Position numbers and translations under genes: made by a program. Below the pieces are notes generated by a model that ran no database searches, had not been told where the DNA came from, and saw nothing but the letters and a program-made list of their open reading frames with translations. Positions 20,289-30,014 of a DNA stretch of 64,000 bases are shown in pieces. Each line of letters starts with the position of its first letter. Position 1 is the first letter of the stretch. The DNA is from Acarospora socialis (taxonomy: Eukaryota; Ascomycota; Lecanoromycetes; Acarosporales; Acarosporaceae), in contig JAMYGW020000006.1 of assembly GCA_025617375.2 (NCBI GenBank), positions 1,679,001 to 1,743,000 on the forward strand. The letters are read 5' to 3'.

Positions 20289-22991
20289 ATGGCGTTCAAC
20301 TTTGGGATCTCGGACTTCTTTTTCACTATCAACTTGGCCGCGCAGATATGGGAGAAATGTTTCACTAGAGCTCATGGTGCAGGTGAGTCACCCATTGCAG
20401 CGTGTCATGTTGTAGTGATATCGGGCTGAGCTAATGCGACTTGAAGACGTCCAGTATCTCCAGTTCGGCAACGAGATCCAATCGCTCGGTCAAAACCTTA
20501 CTCGACTGAACAATATCTTCGAAGAGCAGTCACGAGGGCCACGATGGCGCGGTTCTGCCCATGGCCTCGGGTTGGAGATCTCGGATCTCACTGGAGACTT
20601 CAGGAAGACGTTGGAAGAGTGTGATAAGCTGTTGAACGACCGGGAAAGGTTCCACCGGGATAGGGCTGGCTTCGTAGACAACGTGCGTTGGTGGGTGGGT
20701 GGAACTGAAGCGAAAGTGAAGACTCTCCGGGAGCGAGTTCATTTTCATTCGGCCAAGGTCAGACGAAATATTGCCGCACGGAGGTGGAGAAGCTGATCAG
20801 AGTAGATAATCTTTATTACTAAGCCAGTCGAACTGTGAGGAAACCGAGTGCACTGCTTTATTACAGAGCGCGTGCTGACGAGTTTCTTTTCGTCGACAGC
20901 AAACTTTTGTTTGAGATTAGGGAAGCTGTGGAGGGTCTGGGGGCCCTCTGGGCTGCTCAATGGGGTCAAGAACAGGGCCCGTCGCCTCAACGGTTACCTT
21001 ATGTCCCACTGGACTTGAAAAGTCGCTTTATAGCCGCCCTTAGGCTCAATACACCAGACTCATTCCAAAGGTTGGAGGACTTCCCTCTTAAAGAAGGCTG
21101 GGACGCCCTTGTGTACCACTTCGAAGAGGTAAGACGACTTTCTCCCCCTCCAACGAGTAGATTGAGTTGGATTTGCTGAATCTGCTGCAGAGTACAGTCA
21201 ACTTCCACCCGGGGCAGTATCCAAATCAGAGAATTCCAAGCGAAACACAATACCTGAACTTGCTGAAATGCACATGGATCTTGCAAATGATCAAAGGAAG
21301 TTCATGTTTCCGAGAAACCGGCCCGGTCTCGCTATGGGCACGATGTATCAAGGAAGCTGAGGAGGTTGGATGCTCCACGCCATGATCCTTCATAATAGCC
21401 AGCTGATCAAACTATGATGCAGTCTATTGTTAATGAATACAAGCGAATACGCCTAGGACAAATGACTCCACCCGAAGACAATGCCATTTTACGGTTGAGG
21501 GAGACCTACTTCACAATCTGGGTGGTCGACCAAGACCGTCCTGGTATTCCTGTGCTAACAGACGAGATTCTTCTGGAAGAAAAGATACTCGAGATGTAAG
21601 ACTTTCAATCTACTCCGCGAACCTCTAATAAAAGATCTACAGAGCGCTGCCCAAACCTCCAGGAACTCGCAAGTCAACACTCACTGTCTTCCGGAAGAGT
21701 GACAATGAATTACACATCGTGCGGACGATCACAGACGAGCAGAATCCAGCGTTCCGTGACTCAAACAGTCAGTTCCATCTTCCCTCATTGTTGCTATTCA
21801 CAGATTTGGTCCACTCCTGACATGGACGTCAATCAGGTTATGATATGAACACTGATCTTACCCGTTTCGTTCCTCTATATGCCCTACCGGCATCGAGCGA
21901 TTCGGCTACCAACAACAATGTGATCTTCTGCAATAGTCAGGGCCAAAGCGAGAGGCAGTACTCGCTCAATTGCTTCAACGGTCCGTCAGCATGCTTGATA
22001 TATTCCAAGACCTGAACCTCGTGGCTTATTCTTAGTAGATATGTTACAATTCCAACAGGCCGTGTTAGGATACAAAGTCATGTTTGACCGGTTAGGGCCC
22101 TAGGGCTCTCCGCAGTGGATACTTCAGATCTAACGTCTGATAGGGCGAGCATCAACTGGTCTATTTATTATAGATCGTTCGGATTCGGGAGGTCTGAAGA
22201 AGTAGGAAGTGGTCGAGTCCAGATCTGGCAAGCGAAGCTTCTCCCACGCATTGCCCCTACCGTGGAGGTGCCATCATCTCCTACCTCGAGCAGCTACTTG
22301 AGTCTTATACAGGGTCAGACATCGAGTCTGGCAACGACCAAGTGGTCCATGGTGGCCAGCGGAAATGCATCGGAGATCAGAACAGATAACGGCGCGGGCT
22401 TAGCACTGTCGCCGCCTGACCTTCCGGCCGTGGTCATATATACGACGTACGAAAAGAAATACACTTTCTTATATCTACAACGTGAGCTCGACCTGCCTTC
22501 CCACCAGCATTCCAACAGGGCGCTGCTGATGATCGAGACAGTAAACCGAGAGGTCTACATCAACGACCGTGCCTGCGCATGTCGAGACCCCAGCAAAGCC
22601 TGCTGCCGCGTCGTCATCGAAAGCACCAAGAAACTGGACTTCAAGCGACTGTCGGCGCGGCACGAAGCCATCGAAGGATTGAACACGTGGGATCTTGCGC
22701 GGTTCCGATTACCACGTCACAAGGACTTTCCGGACTTGGAGTCGCCCGGCAATGTCAAGTACATCTCTTTGAAATTTCCGACGGTGCCTGGTAAATCCAA
22801 TCCTTTGCCACTCGTACATGCATGTGTGCTGATCAACGATCCGTGGCGTGACAGATAGGGAAGCCTTCCAAGCAAAATTCAACCTAATCGTCGGGCTGCG
22901 AGATCTGGATCTGAAAGAATACCAGAATAAGCTGGCGGAGCTGAAACGGAGGGCGAGTTCTTGCGCGAGACCGACGCCTTCGAAACCCTGA
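20289..22991 (+). CDS. Unknown protein with fungal N-terminal domain, 11 exons
   Basis: This gene encodes a predicted 705-aa protein. Exons are 20289-20382, 20447-20757, 20806-20834, 20900-21128, 21191-21364, 21423-21595, 21643-21767, 21837-21980, 22036-22090, 22144-22790 and 22855-22991; all ten introns are GT-AG and the sum is a multiple of three. The N-terminus (MAFNFGISDFFFTINLAAQIWEKC, then LGQNLTRLNNIFEE and a coiled helix ending HFHSAKIIFITKPVELKLLFEIREAVEGL) matches the helical N-terminal domain seen in many Pezizomycotina proteins, often ahead of NACHT or unknown modules. The C-terminal half is beta-rich (KYTFLYLQRELDL, REVYINDRACACRDPSKACCRVVIEST) and ends in a basic helix; I do not recognise it. 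There is no transmembrane segment. Possibly a signalling or incompatibility-type protein, but function is unknown. Confidence 0.78.
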
Positions 22992-23442
22992 TGGTGCGTT
23001 GTGGCCTCTGTTGATATGTTGGTCTGATATACCCGGTAATCTTGTGTATATCCCTGTGATGACCTGACCCTGTCGGCGTCGGTTTGGCGGTGTTCCGAGC
23101 GGAGTGGGTGCGAGGAGTTTTTGGATCTACTATGCTGTCTGTGGGGTTGACCGGGCAGGCTGGACTTCTGGACGTAAGCCTAACGGGGAAAAGGCGTTTC
23201 AAAGACCTAGTCCTCTTCTAGCACTACTAGGTCGAAAACTAGGTTGCACACGAATCAGAAAGTGTCTGCACTCGTATCATGCAAGCTTACACTCCGCACC
23301 CGACCTCTGACTCCTACCTGACTCTGACTCTTCCCCAAGTACCTACGCTGCGTAATGCTCGAACCGGCGATAGCGTACCTTGAGCTACCGTATCTGCAGC
23401 CCGGCGGTGGAAACCGTACCGTAGATAGGCCGGGTGTCTAGC

Positions 23443-23470
23443 GTCTGACTCTGACTCTGACTCTGACTCT
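23443..23470 (+). repeat. (CTGACT)n simple repeat
   Basis: Four to five tandem copies of the hexamer ctgact are present. A shorter related run lies at about 23306-23331. Confidence 0.85.
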
Positions 23471-23494
23471 TCCCTGAACTCTCCCGTCTCCCCG

Positions 23495-23523
23495 GCAGCA
23501 GCAGCAGCAGCAGCAGCAGCAGC
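23495..23523 (+). repeat. (GCA)n microsatellite
   Basis: About nine to ten uninterrupted GCA/CAG trinucleotides lie in a non-coding context. Confidence 0.9.
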
Positions 23524-24272
23524 GCGCGGGGATGCGGGAACGCGGAGTCATGCCGCCCCTTTCGCCTCATATTCGCGTAGAGTGTAAAGTTAGTTCGCGT
23601 TCGGGAACGCGGAGTCACATGTTTGTCATGCGTGCACTTACCTTACTTTTAGCTTTGCTTTAGCGCCGGGCGAGTCGCTAGTGTAACCCTCCGTGCGATT
23701 CCGTAAGGGATACTTAAGGTACGGGTACGAGTACGAGTAAGTGGGGGCAAGGCGAGGCGGGGGCGGTTGGGAAGTGTGGCTTGTGTTTTTGGTTTACTGG
23801 TACGAGTTTGGGAAGGGTGTCGACATGGAGTGGGAAGGTGGGATTTTGATGGGGGATTTGGGGATGGAAAGGAGAAAGTTTGGTTGGGAGGGATGGGATG
23901 GCGTGGAGAGGAAGGTTAGGGCTGTTGTATGGTGTTGGTGTTATATATCTGGGGTGTGGAGGAGAGGAAGGTCTCGTGAGGACCCATAAGGTGACTTAAG
24001 TGAGGTTATAGATATTCTTCTCATCGTTACGGTTTTTGTTCCGGGGGTATCCACTAATCATACAGTTTCTCTATCGATACAAATAAGACGAGGAATGAAA
24101 AGAAAAAGTGAAGGAAGAGAAAAGAAGATGGGAGAAATGAGATGTATAGTGTCGAGACCAGAGGAAAAGAGAGGAGAAGAGAGAGCCCAGCCAGAGCCAA
24201 CTGAGACGGTATACCATGAAACCGCTGAGTGGAAGCCGCGCAATGTCTCCCATAGTCGATAAAATATAAGAC

Positions 24273-24298
24273 GCCCATCCATCCATCCATCCATCCGT
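24273..24298 (+). repeat. (CATC)n microsatellite
   Basis: About six copies of the tetramer ccat/catc are present, in the presumed 3' UTR of the C2H2 gene. Confidence 0.9.
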
Positions 24299-24462
24299 CC
24301 AAGCCCTTGCGATCATAAGGATTCCTATAGTCTAAAGCCGTAGACGCCCTGCTATCCTGTTCTGTTCGTACAGTACAAACTCCACCCATCATTCCATCAC
24401 AATAGCGAGCGAAGAAGAGATCATGATCCGAATACGCAAGATAAATTGAAAAGAACGAGACA

Positions 24463-27066
24463 TTATCGTTGCATCTGCGGTTTGAGCGTGGCGACAAAAG
24501 CTTCGAGATTGCGCAAGCGTCGATCTTTCTCGTCGTTCTGGCGCTTCAGCCTCTTGATCTCTTCGCGCAGATCGCCACCAGCTTCGTCTGAGACGGTAGA
24601 AGGAGCGTAGAGATCAGGTTGAGCGTCAGTATAGTCGAGACTCCTTTTCCGTTTCCGCGATACGGCCGGCGGGCTATCGGGTTCGTCGTCATCGTCGTGT
24701 TGATCGATGCTCGTTCTGTGCTCCTGGACGCTGCCGTGGTCGGGGGTATCTTTCCGATGGACGCGTCGTAGATGCTCGACGAGGTTCTCCCGCCTCGTGA
24801 AACCCTTTCCGGTGCTTCGCTTGCAGTCTTGGTGCGGACACATGAGCGGCTCCTTGGGGCCGCCGTGCTTCTTGTGCACTTCTCTCTGGTGTCTTATGAG
24901 ACCGCCCGAGTAGGTGAAGCCGCGAATCTTCTCACAGCTGATTTCGGTGCAGATGTATGGTCGGTCGTGCTTGTCCATGTGTTTGCTGTTGTTCATTTCG
25001 TCAAATGGGCTACTTGATTGCAACAGAGCAGAAACGGAAGACTGACCTCCATTCGCACTTCCGCTGGAACGTGGGAGGTTTGCTGCGGCTGCATTCTTGA
25101 TGGTTGCAGGTGATCTGACCTTTTTCGTTCCGAGGCGGTTCTTCGTCCCTCTTCAGTGACAATTTTCGCCGTTCCGTGCTCCCGACCGAACTGGGCGAAG
25201 TCTGATCTGGATTATTGATGCTCATAATAACAGACCCCGGAGCGGGGGATGTATCTTTGGAAGGCAGAGGACCACCCGAGCCCTCGCTGGCCGGGCTTGG
25301 GTAGATGTCAGAATCTGGCATCGATGGGTTGTATTCCTCTTCCTCGTGAATCTGGAAATTGTTTTGTCGCACTTCCCGCGGTAGATGGGGCGAGTATATA
25401 TCTGGGATGCCTGTCGGATGTTCTGCCTCCGGGGCTTGGAGGATGAGTAAGGGTGCCCTTTCCCGGACAGGTAGTGGTGATATGCAGGGCTGGTTATAGT
25501 GACTCGGCCATGCATCGGTGCTTAAGTCGGAGACAGGGCTACCTGAGATATTAGGCCAGGTTGAAACGGCAGCAGTCCCAAAACCAGAACCAAGTGAACC
25601 TTGGGGTACGCGGCCATAATTATATAGGTCGTAGAAAAAGCTATCTTCATCGGCCCGCCGGCCACCCTTACTATTGAGTATGCCTGCCTACGCGTTAGTC
25701 ACTGCACGTGCCTGAACAGGTGACCAATACAGAGGCATCTCTTTTCAAAAAATGAATCAAAGGTAGTGCAGGGATTCGTGACTCACTCCAATGTGGCTCA
25801 CCAATTTCATGTTCATTTTCGTAACCCTGTTGACGAATCGGCTGAGGCGCAGCGCCGATTGTTAGTGGTTCGTTTAAATTGAGGTCGATGTTGTACTCGT
25901 AGCCTTCGGTGTTCGGCGCTTGCCACGACAACGCAGGCGGCACCACCACACTTCCAACAGGATTCGGCGTCAGATTAAGATTAACGCTCACAGCTTGCGC
26001 GCCTGGTTGAGTACCTAGAGTACCTAGGGTATGTCTTAGCTGGGAAGGCAACAGTCGTGCTCAGCCTTACTAACCCCCATAAGAGTCTGGGTCATCGGTG
26101 AGAAAATATTCCCAGACATTTTGCTCCGGCAAAATGCTTTGCGCCGTCTGCGATAGGCTCCGACAGGAATCATAAAACATCCAGCAGACACCCCAAAGGA
26201 CTAGTAATGCAGTTCGAATGGTCCATGGCCATGTTGAGCTGAGTTGTTGACGCCTACCCGGTTTCTCGGCGAAGAGTCCGTCGTTCAGATGCTGTTGCCA
26301 GTACAGTGCTTCGAGATCCAGCAACTCAACGGTCTTCTGGACGAGAAGATCATACAATGAACGTTCGAGGCACCGAAGAAGGTGTTCGAGGTTCGCAACG
26401 AACTTTTCGTCGTCCAAGCCATCCCCTTCGTCCGCTGCATCCTTATTCCCAAATGTGAACAGTGACCGAGCACCTGCTTGTTGCCGGCAGTGACTCAACC
26501 GTCCAAGGACGGCGGTGACAATACCGAAGTAGTATGCCACCTCACAAATGCCAACCTTCTTGGCGCAGAATGGCGAGTCATGGTGGACGAAGATCTTCTC
26601 GTCTGCAGCTGTCTTCCATAGTGGGGTTCGCCCGACACCGGTATACTTGTCCAGTTCGTCGATAAGCCTACAGGATAGATAGGTTAGTCATCATGGTAGC
26701 CAAGTGTCACGCCAAGTCAGCAACCGTACGATTTGAACCACAAGTCTCGGCTTTCAGAGCTAGAGAATGCTGGACAGGTCAGGCGCACTCGAGGGGACCG
26801 GCGAGGTGTCCATCCACTATACAGATATTTAAGCACCGCTTGTCTTAGTAGCAGTGGTAGGTTTGATCTACTCACTCTGGCAACTGTGAGGTCTTCCACG
26901 TCGCCCCCTGCCCGGTAGGGAAGGGCTTTCCAACTCCCCGTCTCCGCCGCAGCCGTGCCTTCAAGCATTTCCTAAAGTTTTGCAGGATGATAGCAATGCC
27001 GATCGTAGCTCGCAACGACGAGTAAGGTCGAGACGGCGGCGAAGGTTCCAAGCTCAAGGTGGCCAT
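24463..27066 (-). CDS. Large C2H2 zinc-finger protein with non-finger N-terminal half
   Basis: This gene encodes a predicted 748-aa protein. Minus-strand exons are 27066-26876, 26816-26730, 26667-26075, 26002-25787, 25683-25047 and 24985-24463; the total is a multiple of three. The C-terminal part has fungal C2H2-type fingers: CNHQEC...CEWSKHMDKHDRPYIC spanning a splice junction, CEKIRGFTYSGGLIRHQREVH, and CPHQDCKRSTGKGFTRRENLVEHLRRVH. A basic SRKRKRS stretch and a C-terminal coiled coil (REEIKRLKRQNDEKDRRLRNLEAF) follow. The N-terminal half is unlike a transcription factor: LIDELDKYTGVGRTPLWKTAADEKIFVHHDSPFC, a helical region, and a hydrophobic segment WTIRTALLVLWGVCWMFYD. The linker is Pro/Ser/Asn-rich. 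DNA binding is plausible; targets are unknown. The 26003-26074 intron boundary is the least certain junction. Confidence 0.8.
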
Positions 27067-27460
27067 GTTGATCTTAGTGCAGCACTTACTTTGGAATCAT
27101 CGAACAATGACATTGTTCAGAGACGATTGTGGTGGGGGGGAGGGCGTACTAATAGCACTGCCTTGGAAAATCTGCCCTACATCTGAGGCTACAGTTCTGA
27201 GGCACCTAGGCACTCATCGGGCGCCGTTTGGTACGCTGCGCACAAGGCTGGCCGACTTCTGCCTAGAGCTACGTCCGAAATGGGAACGGAACTAAGAGGG
27301 ACAATAGTCATGACTGGATATGGGTACGCTAGAAGATGCCGACTACTGCCGCCTTCAAAGCAGGTCCTTCGAAAGATTGATATACACCTAGGTTTTAGAA
27401 GCTGTATTGCTCATGCCGGTAAAAGAGATGTCTGTAGTTTAGTCAGCAAAGACCGGAGGG

Positions 27461-27697
27461 CCGAGGCTCCATGTCAGATGTCGTGGCACACACAACCGAA
27501 CACAACACCGCAAAAGTTATGATTGTGCCCCAATATCATATTAGTTAATACACAATCTTTTTGCACCGATACTGGATCACATAAAGTGTCATATTGAAAA
27601 TCAACAGCAGCTTATGTCTGTAGATTTGGCGTTGTGGAAGTGTTTTAATGCGTAGTCCTTCTTTGTGTGTGCCACGACATCTGACATGGAGCCTCGG
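27461..27697. repeat. 35-bp perfect inverted repeat, 167-bp spacer
   Basis: Bases 27461-27495 (ccgaggctccatgtcagatg...) are the exact reverse complement of 27663-27697. Perfect arms of this length in a non-coding spacer suggest the ends of a small non-autonomous DNA element or a recent inverted duplication. No transposase frame or target-site duplication was found. Confidence 0.75.
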
Positions 27698-27721
27698 GCT
27701 ACATGGGGCAGCCCGAGGCTC
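27689..27721. repeat. 12-bp-arm hairpin next to the 35-bp repeat
   Basis: gagcctcgggct and agcccgaggctc face each other across a 9-base loop. The left arm overlaps the end of the 35-bp repeat arm, so the two structures are nested. Confidence 0.75.
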
Positions 27722-27955
27722 TATAGCAGAATTTGCCACGCGAACAAGAAGATACCAGCTTACCGTATCACAGCATTTTGAATTATCAGTATTGAGTCCA
27801 CATTGTGCAGCACTCCTCACATTGCTCAAGCGAAGGAGCTATATACTCAATCATCTTCTTGACCGTCGTCCGTTGAGATGTACTGCTTTAAGTGCGAGTT
27901 ATCTGGTGTCTACGCCTTTGCGGGGCGACGAATTCTGCTATGGAGCCTTGGCCTC
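27706..27955. repeat. Imperfect inverted repeat sharing the same words
   Basis: The stretch around 27711-27737 (gcccgaggctctatagcagaatt) is matched imperfectly in reverse complement at about 27933-27955 (gaattctgctatggagccttgg). It adds a third, outer layer to the inverted-repeat cluster. Confidence 0.55.
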
Positions 27956-28710
27956 CTAACGGTAACCTACCTGTTAACAGTGTAAGTCGTCAGACACCCA
28001 AGGTACCGTAGGTGTATGAAAAGTGTTGCAGCCGTCCTACTACAAAATGAGACATCGGCCTATGTGCCCATCGCTATCCCGTAAGTGGCACAGAGTAAGT
28101 TAGGGTAGGGTTATGGGGCTGCTACGACAGCAATGCTCCGAGCATCTCGATAACCGCAAACCCAGCATTTCTGGAATTCGTCTTGTTCGCAGACAAAGTC
28201 CGATTGAATGCACGAATCAAAATGTAGTTAAGCGGTAGATTTCGTAAGGACGGAATACAACTGAGATTATATGATTCTATGCCAAGAGAGGCGAGGCTCA
28301 GAGCCTCGAGGCGTTCGTTCGAAAGGACGACATGCAGCAACCGATCACTAATGCACCAAGTCGGCATCACAGGGTTCATACGGTTCCCCCGTTTCTCTAT
28401 TCGAGAAAGTTGGGGCTCACCCCGGCCTCATTTATGGATAATGGCGGGGTATCTACACTTCCTATGGATTCGACGTGCAGATCGATCATGCGGGCATACA
28501 TCCTAGGGTAACAAATGAGGCGTGTCCACCTGGCAGCGGCTCTTCTGGCCCTATCGCACGTGCACTTCGTCTACAGCATTGAACTCGAGTTCACAAGATA
28601 AGGCTATCACGATTCCTCGTTTCTCTGCTTCTCCTGAAGCTCGAAGAGATACTTCTCTGCGTCTATGTTGGCATCAGTCAGATTGAGAGAGATCAATTGA
28701 CTATTACATC

Positions 28711-29628
28711 ATGGCAGCGAGCGCCCCACCGCAACGACAGTCGCCCGCGACCAGGTTCGAGCTGAGGATGGCGGCCAAAGCGAGGGCCGAGGAGCAGGAG
28801 GCGGAGGCGAGGAAGCTGCTGGATGAGCAGATGCGGAGGGCCGATCTCAAGGATGTCCTTCTAGTTCCGGAGGAGGGTGTGGTGCATGCGTACCGGGACC
28901 GGCTGTATCGGTCCGAGACAGCGAGGAGTCGACGTCAAAGGCAGGACACCGAGAAGGAAGTTGTCACACCATGGCAGAGCTCCGTATCTAGTCCGCGGAC
29001 TCGCGCCGAACCGCCAAGTGGCCTTGAGGCCGTTCACGTCATGGCCCCAGCGTCACCCGAGCCCCTGCCAAGCAGACAAGACCTGCCAATCGACACTGCA
29101 GCCATTCGAAAGCTGCAAACCGACCTCGACAGTGAGCGGAGACACGTCCGGAAACTCGAGCAAGATCTGCGATCCACGACCCACAAAGTCGAACTGCTAC
29201 GTACAGAACGAGACGAAGCCGTGCGACAGCATGTCCAAGCCGTGTGTACGGATGCCAAGGCAGAAGCCGCGAGGCTGGAAGTGCAAGTGTCAAGATTGAG
29301 AAGGCAGTGGGAAGATTCGCTGCAACAGCAAAGGCGGCTTGAAGATGAGATCGAGCAAGGGAGGTTCAGGGAGCTAGAGCTGAACAGGCAACTGGAGAAT
29401 GCCAGGCGGGAGAAACGGCAGCTGGAGCATGAGATTGAGATGGATAGGGGAAGGAGGACGTCCGGGGATAGGGAGAGAAAGCTTCCGAGCAAGGCGAGAG
29501 AGGAGAGGGTGACGCGAAGGTCGTCGAATCGGTTGGACGATACTATGACGATCAAGAAGACGGAGTATGCGATTGTTGTGCCGAAGAAGAACAATGCTAA
29601 AAAGGGTGGTGGCTGCGTTGTCATGTGA
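28711..29628 (+). CDS. Coiled-coil protein with C-terminal CaaX prenylation box
   Basis: This is a single-exon gene of 305 aa with a genuine ATG at 28711. The N-terminus is basic and Ala/Glu-rich (FELRMAAKARAEEQEAEARKLLDEQMRRADLKDV). Residues about 130-250 form a long Glu/Arg/Lys coiled coil with heptad spacing (IRKLQTDLDSERRHVRKLEQDL through RREKRQLEHEIEMD). The protein ends KKNNAKKGGGCVVM: a CaaX box (C-V-V-M, Met favouring farnesyl transferase) behind a polybasic stretch, the arrangement used by Ras-type proteins for membrane targeting. There is no GTPase domain. I infer a membrane-tethered coiled-coil scaffold; no named family is recognised. It faces the GNAT-ankyrin gene tail to tail. 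Confidence 0.8.
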   Translation: MAASAPPQRQSPATRFELRMAAKARAEEQEAEARKLLDEQMRRADLKDVLLVPEEGVVHAYRDRLYRSETARSRRQRQDTEKEVVTPWQSSVSSPRTRAEPPSGLEAVHVMAPASPEPLPSRQDLPIDTAAIRKLQTDLDSERRHVRKLEQDLRSTTHKVELLRTERDEAVRQHVQAVCTDAKAEAARLEVQVSRLRRQWEDSLQQQRRLEDEIEQGRFRELELNRQLENARREKRQLEHEIEMDRGRRTSGDRERKLPSKAREERVTRRSSNRLDDTMTIKKTEYAIVVPKKNNAKKGGGCVVM

Positions 29629-30014
29629 TAGTCTCCGTCATTTGTGGTAATGATGAGATTGTTAGATTGTGCTCAGGAGAAGTACTCTTGGGAAAAGGTC
29701 CTCCTCTGTATTGTTACGGAGTGAGTTGATTGCCTTGAAGTTTATCGAACAGGATGTTGGAGTTCATGGAGTGGATACACCACACTGCGCCATGTCTCGA
29801 GGGGATCGGATTTATCAAGTCTTGTTATACACTCTTCGCCGAAAGCAATGTTCTGAGACAAGCTAGATATACAAAGCGACGCTGCGCAAATGCCCGCTCT
29901 CTCTCCGTTGGCCAAAAGCACGTAACTTGCTCTGCTGTGCCCTAAGCCCTCCGATATAGCTCGAAACGGTGTTCCACATCCGTCGTGTCATTTGCAAGTT
30001 GATCGAAGCGCCTG
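29629..30014. other. Convergent 3' spacer
   Basis: This 386-bp region separates the stops of the CaaX coiled-coil gene and the GNAT-ankyrin gene. Nothing recognisable is present. Confidence 0.5.

Larger units (their letters stand above)
22992..24462. other. Intergenic, simple-repeat-rich
   Basis: A 1.47-kb spacer lies between convergent genes. It holds (CTGACT)n near 23443-23470, (GCA)n at 23495-23523, a short direct repeat cgggaacgcggagtca (about 23536 and 23602), GT/GA-rich sequence from 23700-23990, and (CATC)n at 24273-24298. Open frames here reflect repeat composition and do not look like genes. Confidence 0.6.
27067..28710. other. Intergenic between divergent genes, with inverted-repeat cluster
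   Basis: A 1.64-kb spacer lies between the C2H2 gene and the CaaX coiled-coil gene. Bases 27461-27955 hold several related inverted repeats (listed separately). A palindromic cgaggctc/gagcctcg word also occurs at about 28290-28307. No coding frame is convincing. Both promoters should lie in the outer parts. Confidence 0.55.

Noticed and set aside
23741-23989. Gly/Trp-rich plus-strand frame of 82 codons
   Set aside because: The composition follows a GT/GA-rich low-complexity tract; there is no homology-like motif or splice partner.
24058-24497. Minus-strand frames with MDGWMDGWMG-type repeats
   Set aside because: They are produced by translating the (CATC)n microsatellite and flanking purine-rich sequence downstream of the C2H2 stop codon.
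27545-27829. Minus-strand 94-codon frame within the inverted-repeat region
   Set aside because: It overlaps repeat arms, lacks recognisable protein features and has no transposase motif.
29034-29624. Ser/Cys-rich minus-strand frame opposite the CaaX coiled-coil gene
   Set aside because: It is the antisense shadow of a Glu/Arg-rich coiled coil, which always reads Ser/Leu/Cys-rich on the other strand.
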